A stretch of 5,506 bases of DNA from an uncultured Lachnospiraceae bacterium (GCA_947175845.1 CAMWOK010000214.1:1-5506); one strand, 5' to 3'. Counted from the stretch's first letter, positions 1-5,297 are shown. Program-made: numbers and translations. The notes: generated by a model from the sequence alone, not told the origin.

Positions 1-23
1 TCATGAGTAGAGTGTGCTCGTAG

Positions 24-227
24 ATGTGTCTTAGAGAAATGAATTATTTGAAAATGTGTTTTGACATCAACAACAGATTGAATAATAATTATCTGTGTGG
101 TGCTGCCTTGGAAGGCCAGGGAAAATATGCGCAGGCTAGAGAATATTACAGAACTGCTTTGGAGTTTCCAGACTGTGTGTTTCGACAGCGTGCCGTGGAG
201 CGGCTTGAGGCGACAAAGGGATTGTGA
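24..227 (+). pseudogene. TPR-protein C-terminal remnant (or small TPR-like ORF)
   Basis: A 67-residue reading frame whose second half has the pattern of a tetratricopeptide repeat: residues 24-48 run YLCGAALEGQGKYAQAREYY then RTALE, with the usual small residues (G, A), the Y at turn-helix B, and the A-x-x-x-Y-x-x-A-L end. After it comes a charged helix (RQRAVERLEATKGL) as often caps TPR proteins. One 34-residue repeat cannot fold as a solenoid, and the frame has a TAG directly before the ATG (21-23); all three forward frames carry stops in the first 23 bases. No ribosome binding site is visible. I read this as the surviving 3' end of a larger TPR gene, with AT-richer unrelated sequence joined at about position 90. 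It could instead be a genuine small protein. TPR proteins mediate protein or peptide binding; no specific role can be given. Confidence 0.4.
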
Positions 228-280
228 GGGTGATGCCTCAGATGGCGGATGGAAACGTAAGGACCCGCCTGACATAGAGA

Positions 281-319
281 AAAAGGCTATAAAATCCAGA
301 GTGGAAATTATGGCCTTTT
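281..319 (+). terminator. Terminator-like long hairpin
   Basis: AAAAGGC at 281-287 pairs with GCCTTTT at 313-319. The stem continues through a G-U pair (288/312) and ATAA/TTAT (289-292 with 308-311), then a 2x2 A/A internal loop and TCCA/TGGA (295-298 with 302-305) closing on a three-base loop. The 5' A-run and 3' T-run are typical of a bidirectional intrinsic terminator, and it lies 54 bases after the stop of the TPR remnant. The T-run is only four bases, so strength is uncertain. Confidence 0.5.
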
Positions 320-409
320 ATGCTATCTGCCGATCAGCATAGCTAAAAAGTTTACCATGAGTTTTTTACCCCAAAAATTCGATGGGATTAGAAAAAATAA
401 TACCTATAG

Positions 410-433
410 CTATCGCAAAACATTGACCGATAG
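410..433. promoter_or_regulatory. Inverted repeat, candidate XRE operator
   Basis: CTATCG (410-415) and CGATAG (428-433) form a perfect 6-bp inverted repeat whose half-sites are 18 bp apart centre to centre, close to two helical turns. The right half overlaps the candidate -35 box of the XRE gene that begins 55 bases downstream. XRE repressors usually bind such dyads as dimers and repress their own promoter, so autoregulation is a reasonable inference; it is not shown directly. Confidence 0.35.
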
Positions 434-451
434 TTTCTTTTCAAATATTTA
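423..451 (+). promoter_or_regulatory. Candidate promoter of the XRE gene
   Basis: TTGACC (423-428) is followed after 17 bases by TATTTA (446-451). A better -10 word, TATAAT (450-455), sits at a spacing of 21, which is too long, and TACTAT (461-466) lies further down, so the exact -10 is ambiguous. The region is strongly AT-rich and directly precedes the gene. Confidence 0.4.
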
Positions 452-487
452 TAATAAAGGTACTATATAAATAGAAGAAAAGGAATT

Positions 488-856
488 ATGCGTATGAATA
501 ACAAAAGAAAAAACAAAGTGGAACGGGAATTGTATAAAAACATTGGAAACCGGCTTCTGCTCGAGCGGAGGGAGCGGCATTACACGCAGGAACAGATGGC
601 GGAGCTGATCGGTGTCAGCACGGGATTCTACGGAATGATCGAGCGCGGTGAAAAAGCTCCGAGTATCGAGCGCCTTGTGTTGATTTATGAAAAGCTCGGG
701 ACGGATATCACGTATCTGCTGACTGGTGATGAGAAAGATGAGCGGCTTGCGAATTATATTGAAAAATGTCCGCAGGAGAAGCAGTATGATTTTGAGCAGT
801 TGATGCGGCATGCTTTGAAACTGGCTGATTTCGGTGAATATCACGTAGAAAAGTGA
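488..856 (+). CDS. Short XRE-family HTH transcriptional regulator
   Basis: A 122-residue protein with a Cro/CI (XRE) helix-turn-helix at about residues 16-80. The segments are I19-G20-N21-R22-L23 (helix 1), Y32-T33-Q34-E35-Q36-M37-A38 (helix 2), G42-V43-S44 turn, recognition helix to I51-E52-R53-G54, then P58-S59 and L63 to the closing Y76-L77-L78-T79-G80, the usual end of this domain. The remaining 42 residues are charged and helical, possibly for dimerisation. Expected role: cytoplasmic DNA-binding repressor, probably acting at its own promoter and possibly on the regulator genes behind it. Start: ATG 488 lies only 3 bases after GGA (482-484), whereas the in-frame ATG at 494 lies 9 bases after it, so the true start may be 494 (120 aa). 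The next gene follows after 94 bases with no visible terminator, so cotranscription is possible. Fold assignment is sure; target is unknown. Confidence 0.88.
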   Translation: MRMNNKRKNKVERELYKNIGNRLLLERRERHYTQEQMAELIGVSTGFYGMIERGEKAPSIERLVLIYEKLGTDITYLLTGDEKDERLANYIEKCPQEKQYDFEQLMRHALKLADFGEYHVEK

Positions 857-933
857 GCAGATAACAGACAGGCAGTGCAGTTCAGGGCATGTTGCACCGT
901 CAAGATATGAAATTCCGTGTACTTTGTTAGGGT

Positions 934-940
934 AAAGGAG
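934..940 (+). promoter_or_regulatory. Ribosome binding site of first dual-HTH regulator
   Basis: AAAGGAG ends 10 bases before the ATG at 951. The same arrangement (AAGGAG, 10 bases, CCA then ATG) precedes the ATG at 2274 in the paralog, which supports both start choices. Confidence 0.75.
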
Positions 941-950
941 TGTCAGACCA

Positions 951-2069
951 ATGCAGGAAGAGAAGAACGCGTTAGATATACCGGGCAATGCAGGGCAGAA
1001 TTTTCCCCAGCTTTTGCGGCAGCTGCGAAAAGAAAAGGATGTGTCGCTGGCACAGCTGGCGGCAGAACTTATGGAGGTCAGCCAGCTTGCGCGGATTGAG
1101 CGGGATCAGCGGCCGGAAAATAAAAATCTGAGAGATCGTTTGCTGGGAAGATTGGGAATTGCCAGCGATCTGTATGAGACGCTTTTGAATATTGAGGATT
1201 ACACGACATGGGAACAGCAGCGGGAGATTTTGTGTGCCATAAAACGGAAGGCATTCCTGGAAGCGCAGGAATTGATCGCCGTGTATGAACAGCAGAAACC
1301 TGGTGCAGATCGAGATAGGATAAAACGGCAGTTTTGTCTGGTGATGCGGGCGGAAAGTCTGAGGCAGCAGGGAGCGGCAGAGGATGATATAGGCGCTTGT
1401 TATGAGGAGGCGGTATTGCTGACAGTTCCGGACGCAGAATGTCTCGACACTACAGGCAGGCTGCTGGCTGTTCAGGAAGTCAATATGATTCTGGAATACT
1501 GGTATTATCATAAAGGTGCGGATTTTTTGGACAGGTGCAAAAAGCTGCTCGCATTTGTGGACAATGCAGTGTATGATGCTGCATCCAGAACAAAAATTTA
1601 TCCGAAGATTGTGGTTTACTATCTGCGGGAATTGTTATTGATACATAAGGAACAGAAAGCAGTCGATCTCAGCGAAGGGATTGCAATCAGCAACCGGGCG
1701 CTTGAGATACTGCACGAAAACAAAAAGACATACTACCTTTCAGAACTTCTGGATCTGAACCACAAGCTCGCGCAATGTATGGGCAATCCGGAGGCGGCTG
1801 CTTTGAGCGCGCGGTATTGCCGGGAGGACATGGAGCTGTCCTGTATGCAGGACTGTGTGTATCTGTACGAGCAGAGGCAGGTTCTTTATATTGGTGATAT
1901 GCTGCAGTGCCGCAGGAAATTGTACGGGCTGTCGCGGCAGGAATTGTGCGCGGGGATCTGCTCTGAAAAGACTCTGCGCAGGGCAGAGCGGATGCAGACG
2001 GACATGCAGCGGAGGGTGCAGAACGCTTTGATGGAAAGACTTGACCTGCTCAACACCTGCAGGGAGTGA
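951..2069 (+). CDS. Short dual-HTH regulator with helical middle
   Basis: A 372-residue protein. Residues 17-84 are an XRE-like HTH (L36-A37 in helix 2, recognition helix ending L46-A47-R48-I49-E50, then R61-D62-R63-L64-L65-G66-R67-L68-G69). Residues 85-310 are mostly helical and resemble a degenerate TPR-type solenoid, with conserved-looking patches such as QFCLVMRAE, QEVNMILEYW and KIYPKI. Residues 314-366 are a second HTH-like unit (I314-G315-D316, L332, L342-R343-R344, E346-R347) that aligns without gaps to residues 18-70. The protein then ends within six residues. I count 49 of 68 identical residues with the neighbouring paralog over residues 17-84. Likely a cytoplasmic transcription factor whose helical middle senses a ligand or partner, as in RRNPP-type receptors; the ligand is unknown. 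Compared with the paralog it lacks about 240 C-terminal residues. Normal stop, no frameshift seen. Confidence 0.82.
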   Translation: MQEEKNALDIPGNAGQNFPQLLRQLRKEKDVSLAQLAAELMEVSQLARIERDQRPENKNLRDRLLGRLGIASDLYETLLNIEDYTTWEQQREILCAIKRKAFLEAQELIAVYEQQKPGADRDRIKRQFCLVMRAESLRQQGAAEDDIGACYEEAVLLTVPDAECLDTTGRLLAVQEVNMILEYWYYHKGADFLDRCKKLLAFVDNAVYDAASRTKIYPKIVVYYLRELLLIHKEQKAVDLSEGIAISNRALEILHENKKTYYLSELLDLNHKLAQCMGNPEAAALSARYCREDMELSCMQDCVYLYEQRQVLYIGDMLQCRRKLYGLSRQELCAGICSEKTLRRAERMQTDMQRRVQNALMERLDLLNTCRE

Positions 2070-2076
2070 TATATAT

Positions 2077-2100
2077 CCTCCGATTCTTAAAAATCTGAGG
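2077..2100 (+). terminator. Small hairpin after first regulator
   Basis: CCTC (2077-2080) pairs with GAGG (2097-2100) and GATT (2082-2085) with AATC (2092-2095), separated by one mismatch and closed by a six-base loop, starting 7 bases after the stop. No T-run follows, so it is at best a weak terminator or an mRNA 3' end stabiliser. Confidence 0.3.
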
Positions 2101-2109
2101 GACAAATAG

Positions 2110-2151
2110 GAGACAGAATTGGCTGATGGTATGTTTGGACAATTCTGTCTC
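2110..2151. repeat. Perfect 12-bp inverted repeat, copy 1 of GACAGAATTGGC element
   Basis: GAGACAGAATTG (2110-2121) and CAATTCTGTCTC (2140-2151) are exact reverse complements around an 18-base loop. No T-run follows, so this is not a standard terminator. The word GACAGAATTGGC (2112-2123) recurs exactly at 4499-4510 in a second hairpin, and the right arms match too (ATTCTGTCTC against ATTCTGTCCC). The two copies bracket the long regulator gene. They may be members of a dispersed palindromic (REP- or MITE-like) family; that is inference. Confidence 0.6.
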
Positions 2152-2160
2152 TTGAAATGT

Positions 2161-2188
2161 TTGAGAAATATCGTAGAATGATTAGGAT
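2161..2188 (+). promoter_or_regulatory. Candidate promoter of long regulator
   Basis: TTGAGA (2161-2166) and TAGGAT (2183-2188) are 16 bases apart, about 85 bases before the chosen start at 2274. The -10 overlaps small inverted repeats: GGATA/TATCC (2185-2189 with 2197-2201) and ATAGC/GCTAT (2187-2191 with 2205-2209). The latter has half-sites 18 bp apart, the same distance as in the dyad before the XRE gene. The match to consensus is modest. Confidence 0.3.
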
Positions 2189-2257
2189 AGCATTCGTATC
2201 CATCGCTATATTATTTATAGAAGAAACAGGTGCAATCAAATACTACATACAAAAGAT

Positions 2258-2263
2258 AAGGAG
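2258..2263 (+). promoter_or_regulatory. Ribosome binding site that fixes the long regulator start
   Basis: AAGGAG lies 10 bases before ATG 2274. The frame is open back to an ATG at 2157, but that one has no ribosome binding site and sits just behind the palindrome, so 2274 is preferred. Confidence 0.75.
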
Positions 2264-2273
2264 AGATGATCCA

Positions 2274-4202
2274 ATGAAGGAGGATAAGGACAGTCGGGCG
2301 GTATCATCGGAGGCAGATCAGGACTTTCTTCAGTTTCTGAGGCAGGTGCGGAAAGAAGAAAATGTGCGGTTGGAACAGTTGGCGGAGGGACTTATGACAG
2401 TCAGTCATCTGGCGCGGATTGAGAAGGGACAGCGTCCAATCTGCAAAAATATGCGGGATCGCCTGTTGGGAAGACTGGGTGTTGCCAGTGATTTATATGA
2501 AAATCTGCTCAATATTGAGGACTATATTGCCTGGCAGCAACAGCGAAATATTCTGAGTGCCATAGAACGGAGAGATTTTGTAAAAGCACAGGAACTGCTT
2601 GACGTGTATGCGGAACAAAAACCCCGGTTTAAGGACAAAATCAAACAACAGTTTTGCCTTGTGATGCGCGCGGAACTCCTGAAACAACAAAATGCAGATC
2701 AAAATGAGATTGGAGCGTGCTATGAAAGGGCTGCAAAGCTGACCATTTCAGATGTGGAAAAGCTGTGTTTCGAGCAAAGGCTGCTGTCCATTCAAGAAGT
2801 CAATTTGGTTCTGGAGTATTGGTTTTATCACAAGGATGAAACGTTTGCGCAGAAGTGCAGGGAACTCATGGCGTTTGTGGAGAATGCAGTCTATGATGAT
2901 TTGTCCAAAGTGAAGATCTATCCCAAAATTGTTTACTACTATCTGCAGGAAGTGTTCCAAGGTGATGCCGGACAAGTGCACGAAGACCATGGTTTGGACA
3001 ATCTGCCGGCAGAAGCCGGACAAAGCAGTGGCCGTCAGATAGAAAAATATCCAGGGGACAGTCTTACGGTTTGCAACCGGGCAATCGAGATGCTGCGGGA
3101 CACAGGGCGCGCATACTATTTGCTGGAGCTGCTCGAGATGAGAATCAGAATCTTGGAGTGCGGTGCGCGGGATTGTGGTGAGGAGCGGCAGATGCTTCAG
3201 GAGAGCAGGGAACTGGCTGAGCTGCTCAGGAATCTTTACACCGCGTATGAAGTGCCAGCTTATATGCAGGATTGCGCCTATCTTTATCAGCAGAGATGGG
3301 TGTTTTATATTGGTGATGTTTTGCGCATTCGCAGGAATATGTATGGATGGACACAACAGCAGTTGTGTGATGGCATCTGTTCTGCAAAGACGTTGCGCAG
3401 GACGGAGCGAATGCAGGCCAATATGCAGCAGGATGTACAGGGACTGCTGCTGAGAAGGCTTGGTTTGTCTAAGGAGTATCAGAAGACCAGTCTTCTGACA
3501 AATAGCAGGGAAGCAGTCCGACTGAAAGAGGAACTGGCAATTTGTCGAAATAATCAGGAAGCGAGGAAAAACAGGGTATTATTTCAGGAGTTAAAAGATA
3601 GGATTTCTGTGGATATACGGGAAAATCAGCAATATTTTATTGAAACGGAAGCATCACTTGATTGGATGGAGGGGAGAATATCAAGAGAGGAATTTTCAGT
3701 AAGAGAAGAAGAGGCTCTTCGCTGCACATTGAGTGCAAAGAATTTATTTTATGCAAAAGAAATCTATTTGACAGAGATGGAAATGATATGTATTCGCAAA
3801 ATTATACAGGCGATGTCTGAAATGGAGAAAAGAAAATATATTGATTTTTTTATTCGTTTTTTCGAAGTGTATGAGAAAAAGTGTGTTCTGCCAGATAATA
3901 TCATTATGTATGAATATATTATGACATTCGTAGCAAGTGAGTTAGGAAATATGGGAGAATATCAGCTGTCTTTAGAGATAGATAAAAAAGTGCTTAAAGC
4001 ATCTTTACAATGCAGAAGAATGTGGGAAGCTGGAAATATTCTCTATGATATTTTGTGGAATGAAAGTAAACAGAATGCTGAAAATGGACAGGAAATTGCA
4101 AAAGAAAAAATGACTGAGGAGTTAAGGAAATGCATTATACTCAGTCACTTTTGCAGACAAACATTTAGAGAAGATTTTTTTAAGAGAAAACTTTATAAAT
4201 AA
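2274..4202 (+). CDS. Long dual-HTH regulator with extended C-terminal domain
   Basis: A 642-residue protein. Residues 17-84 are an XRE-like HTH (L46-A47-R48-I49-E50-K51-G52, then R61-D62-R63-L64-L65-G66-R67-L68-G69). Residues 85-340 are a helical, TPR-like middle. Residues 346-398 are a second HTH-like unit (I346-G347-D348, L364-C365, L374-R375-R376, E378, R395-L396-G397). Residues 399-642 are a further helical region; G562-E-Y-Q-L-S-L-E-I-D and the following helix look TPR-like. Between the two HTH units it is 32 residues longer than its paralog, mainly in a Gly/Asp/Gln-rich stretch near 229-262. Probable role: ligand- or peptide-responsive cytoplasmic transcription factor, unproven. Base composition falls sharply after about position 3530: 32 of 60 G+C at 2341-2400, but 52 of 180 at 3781-3960. 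The 3' end overlaps a convergent small ORF by 10 bases, and no terminator lies directly behind it. Confidence 0.82.
   Translation: MKEDKDSRAVSSEADQDFLQFLRQVRKEENVRLEQLAEGLMTVSHLARIEKGQRPICKNMRDRLLGRLGVASDLYENLLNIEDYIAWQQQRNILSAIERRDFVKAQELLDVYAEQKPRFKDKIKQQFCLVMRAELLKQQNADQNEIGACYERAAKLTISDVEKLCFEQRLLSIQEVNLVLEYWFYHKDETFAQKCRELMAFVENAVYDDLSKVKIYPKIVYYYLQEVFQGDAGQVHEDHGLDNLPAEAGQSSGRQIEKYPGDSLTVCNRAIEMLRDTGRAYYLLELLEMRIRILECGARDCGEERQMLQESRELAELLRNLYTAYEVPAYMQDCAYLYQQRWVFYIGDVLRIRRNMYGWTQQQLCDGICSAKTLRRTERMQANMQQDVQGLLLRRLGLSKEYQKTSLLTNSREAVRLKEELAICRNNQEARKNRVLFQELKDRISVDIRENQQYFIETEASLDWMEGRISREEFSVREEEALRCTLSAKNLFYAKEIYLTEMEMICIRKIIQAMSEMEKRKYIDFFIRFFEVYEKKCVLPDNIIMYEYIMTFVASELGNMGEYQLSLEIDKKVLKASLQCRRMWEAGNILYDILWNESKQNAENGQEIAKEKMTEELRKCIILSHFCRQTFREDFFKRKLYK
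2967..3023 (+). repeat. Short direct repeat inside the long regulator
   Basis: GCCGGACAA occurs at 2967-2975 and again, in the same frame, 48 bases later at 3015-3023, giving DAGQ and EAGQ in the protein. It lies in the stretch that is absent from the shorter paralog, suggesting a local expansion in a flexible linker. Confidence 0.45.
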
Positions 4203-4375
4203 CGATCATCCGTAGGCGGCAAGTCACTACACGGCGAAGCCTCCTCCTCAGTATGTGCCCCCGTACCTGGCACTGCATCCTGTACGACAACCACGCCATT
4301 CTGAATAATGATCACAACAGCCACCATCACCAGAAATTTCCCAAAATCAAAAAACTTATTTCTGAAACGCTTCAT
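4193..4375 (-). CDS. Small membrane or exported peptide, 60 aa
   Basis: I do not recognise a family. The product begins with a basic stretch (K2, R3, R5, K7, K13), has a hydrophobic segment at about residues 14-31 (FLVMVAVVIII, then VVVV after QNG), and ends in a polar, acidic tail with E43-E44-E45, a single Cys (C49) and prolines (P36, P48, P53, P54). This is the shape of a signal-anchored or secreted small protein or pro-peptide. A GAAGGG-like ribosome binding site lies about 11 bases before the ATG (plus-strand 4387-4392), which is acceptable but not strong. A good promoter lies further upstream (4468-4496). It runs tail-to-tail into the long regulator gene, sharing 10 bases. Being next to a receptor-like regulator makes it a candidate signalling pro-peptide by inference only; a chance ORF remains possible. 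Confidence 0.45.
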   Translation of the reverse strand: MKRFRNKFFDFGKFLVMVAVVIIIQNGVVVVQDAVPGTGAHTEEEASPCSDLPPTDDRYL

Positions 4376-4467
4376 TTTTGAACTGACCCTTCTTTCTTTT
4401 GATTAATTTTCGAAACTGGCACGGCATTGCGCACAGGGCGGTGAATGCAGCGCCAAGCGATACCTAT

Positions 4468-4496
4468 AATATAAGCGCACTTCAGGAAATAAGCAA
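4468..4496 (-). promoter_or_regulatory. Candidate promoter of the 60-aa peptide gene
   Basis: Reading the minus strand, TTGCTT (4491-4496) is followed after exactly 17 bases by TATATT (4468-4473). It would give a leader of about 85 bases before the ATG at 4375. The GC-rich leader contains GGCG/CGCC and GCGC repeats at 4427-4455 that could form structure. The -35 box adjoins the arm of the large hairpin at 4497. Confidence 0.45.
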
Positions 4497-4579
4497 GGGA
4501 CAGAATTGGCCACTAATGGAATTGTTGTAACAGGAAGCCATAGGCGGAACTGTTACGAATTGTTGGCGGATTCTGTCCC
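4497..4579. repeat. Long imperfect palindrome, copy 2 of GACAGAATTGGC element
   Basis: GGGACAGAAT (4497-4506) pairs perfectly with ATTCTGTCCC (4570-4579). Going inward, GCCA/TGGC (4509-4512 with 4564-4567), AATT/AATT (4520-4523 with 4558-4561), GTAACAG/CTGTTAC (4527-4533 with 4550-4556) and GCC/GGC (4537-4539 with 4543-4545) also pair, so nearly the whole 83 bases can fold into one rod. It shares a 12-base word with the hairpin at 2110-2151. It lies 17 bases beyond the DUF402 stop. It may be a palindromic mobile-type element, a structured RNA, or a terminator taken from such an element. Confidence 0.6.
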
Positions 4580-4587
4580 CTGTTTTT
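4570..4587 (+). terminator. Possible terminator formed by the long palindrome
   Basis: On the plus strand the outer arm ends at 4579 and is followed by CTG and five T (4583-4587), so the hairpin could end transcripts coming from the long regulator, whose stop is 295 bases upstream. In the other direction, after the DUF402 gene, the following bases (TTGCTTATTTCC) are only mildly T-rich. Confidence 0.4.
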
Positions 4588-4596
4588 CGCGTATTT

Positions 4597-5073
4597 TTAT
4601 ATCCACTTTTCAATATCAAAGGACAGTGTGTCAAATTTGTCATCGTAGATGAGATTCAACAGACTGTCTAACTTTCTCAGTGCCTGTGTGATGAGCTGCG
4701 GATCACACAGTTTTTTTTCGATTGCGATTGCCAGCTCGTTGAGGTCGAGCACCTTGACGTAGCCGTCCGGGTAGATCACCACATCGGCGAGCAGATCGGT
4801 GACGATCAGCGCGTTTTCCGCTTCCTGGTAGCTGTAGTCCACGATATCACAGTACCAGTACAGCAGGGTATTGTCCTCGCGGTAAAATTTGCTTATCTTG
4901 TAGCCAGACTTTAAGTGGTAGCAGGAGTAGCCATGGTGGAAATCCCGGCGTGGCTTCAACGTATGCCATTTCGTGATGATTCTGAGGTCTGTCCGCTCGA
5001 GAATGATGTCATCCTTCAATAAAATACATTCGTCAGGTATGATGCGCTTGCGGTAAATCTTTAAAGTGTCCAT
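4597..5073 (-). CDS. DUF402 domain protein, putative nucleotide phosphatase
   Basis: A 158-residue cytoplasmic protein with no signal peptide or membrane segment. Residues 70-115 match the DUF402 (FomD/Ntdp-like) pattern: L71-Y72-W73-Y74-C75-D76-I77, then T92-D93-L94-L95-A96-D97-V98-V99, Y101-P102-D103-G104, and V108-L109-D110-L111-N112-E113-L114. In characterised members, such as the Staphylococcus aureus nucleoside tri/diphosphatase, conserved Asp and Glu residues in this region bind metal and the substrate phosphates; D76, D93, D97, D110 and E113 are the likely equivalents. The N-terminal half (W36, H37, Y49, Y52) would form the beta-barrel wall, and residues 115-145 the C-terminal helices. 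The length is near the family norm. The start is well supported: AAAGGAG (5082-5088) lies 8 bases before the ATG, and a strong promoter lies upstream. The substrate is unknown; many DUF402 proteins are uncharacterised. Confidence 0.85.
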   Translation of the reverse strand: MDTLKIYRKRIIPDECILLKDDIILERTDLRIITKWHTLKPRRDFHHGYSCYHLKSGYKISKFYREDNTLLYWYCDIVDYSYQEAENALIVTDLLADVVIYPDGYVKVLDLNELAIAIEKKLCDPQLITQALRKLDSLLNLIYDDKFDTLSFDIEKWI

Positions 5074-5110
5074 GGCGTGTTCTCCTTTATCTGATAATTA
5101 TTTTTATTTC

Positions 5111-5139
5111 ATTTTACCCCTTTTCGGGCGGGTCTTCAA
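5111..5139 (-). promoter_or_regulatory. Promoter of DUF402 gene
   Basis: On the minus strand, TTGAAG (5134-5139) and TAAAAT (5111-5116) are separated by exactly 17 bases, ending 37 bases before the ATG at 5073. This is a close sigma-A match in the right place. Confidence 0.7.
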
Positions 5140-5175
5140 CATTTTTATGGAACAGGGCAGACTGTGACGCGCAGC

Positions 5176-5193
5176 GGCCACAACCGTGTGGTC
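5176..5193. promoter_or_regulatory. Compact hairpin/dyad between the divergent promoters
   Basis: CCACA (5178-5182) and TGTGG (5187-5191) flank a 4-base loop and extend outward by a G-T and a G-C pair. It lies midway between the two divergent -35 boxes and could be a regulator site; no T-run follows on either strand, so it is not a terminator. Confidence 0.3.
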
Positions 5194-5209
5194 AGGAGTG
5201 AAAAATCTG

Positions 5210-5238
5210 TTGCGCTTCGTCTGTTTTTAACGTATAAT
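5210..5238 (+). promoter_or_regulatory. Promoter of the FIST-like gene
   Basis: TTGCGC (5210-5215) is followed after exactly 17 bases by a perfect TATAAT (5233-5238). The leader to the ATG at 5298 is about 50 bases and ends in AAGGAGG (5284-5290), 7 bases before the ATG, so this gene should be well expressed. Confidence 0.75.
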
Positions 5239-5297
5239 CAAGACAGTTCTCAAAACTTTATAAGAAGAAACGTGACATTACTTAAGGAGGCGAAAGC

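Larger units (their letters stand above)
228..487. other. Intergenic region between TPR remnant and XRE gene
   Basis: This 260-base gap holds no credible gene. It contains a small GGCGG/CCGCC inverted repeat (244-248 with 265-269), the long hairpin at 281-319 listed separately, a second small hairpin TATGCT/AGCATA (319-324 with 336-341), and an A-run/T-run pair (345-349 and 362-367). The last 90 bases are AT-rich and carry the promoter and operator candidates of the XRE gene. I recognise no riboswitch. Confidence 0.5.

Noticed and set aside
97..342. 81-aa plus-strand frame overlapping the TPR remnant
   Set aside because: It reads the TPR-coding DNA in another frame and then runs through the terminator-like hairpin; no recognisable protein pattern.
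875..897. GTGCA/TGCAC inverted repeat between the XRE gene and first regulator
   Set aside because: Only five perfect pairs with a 13-base loop and no T-run; expected by chance.
449..988. 179-aa minus-strand reading frame
   Set aside because: It is antisense to the XRE gene, which has a clear HTH fold; the product is Leu/Phe/Ser-rich without a domain and has no ribosome binding site.
972..1511. Minus-strand frame opposite the first regulator
   Set aside because: It lies wholly inside a coding gene with strong paralog support; the composition is that of an antisense shadow.
2126..2155. Nine-codon mini-ORF inside the loop of the 2110-2151 hairpin
   Set aside because: An AGGAG lies 13 bases upstream, but the ORF is inside a palindrome arm and is too short and non-hydrophobic for a signalling pro-peptide.
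2748..3356. 202-aa minus-strand frame opposite the long regulator
   Set aside because: It overlaps the conserved middle and second HTH of the paralogous pair; no domain pattern or ribosome binding site.
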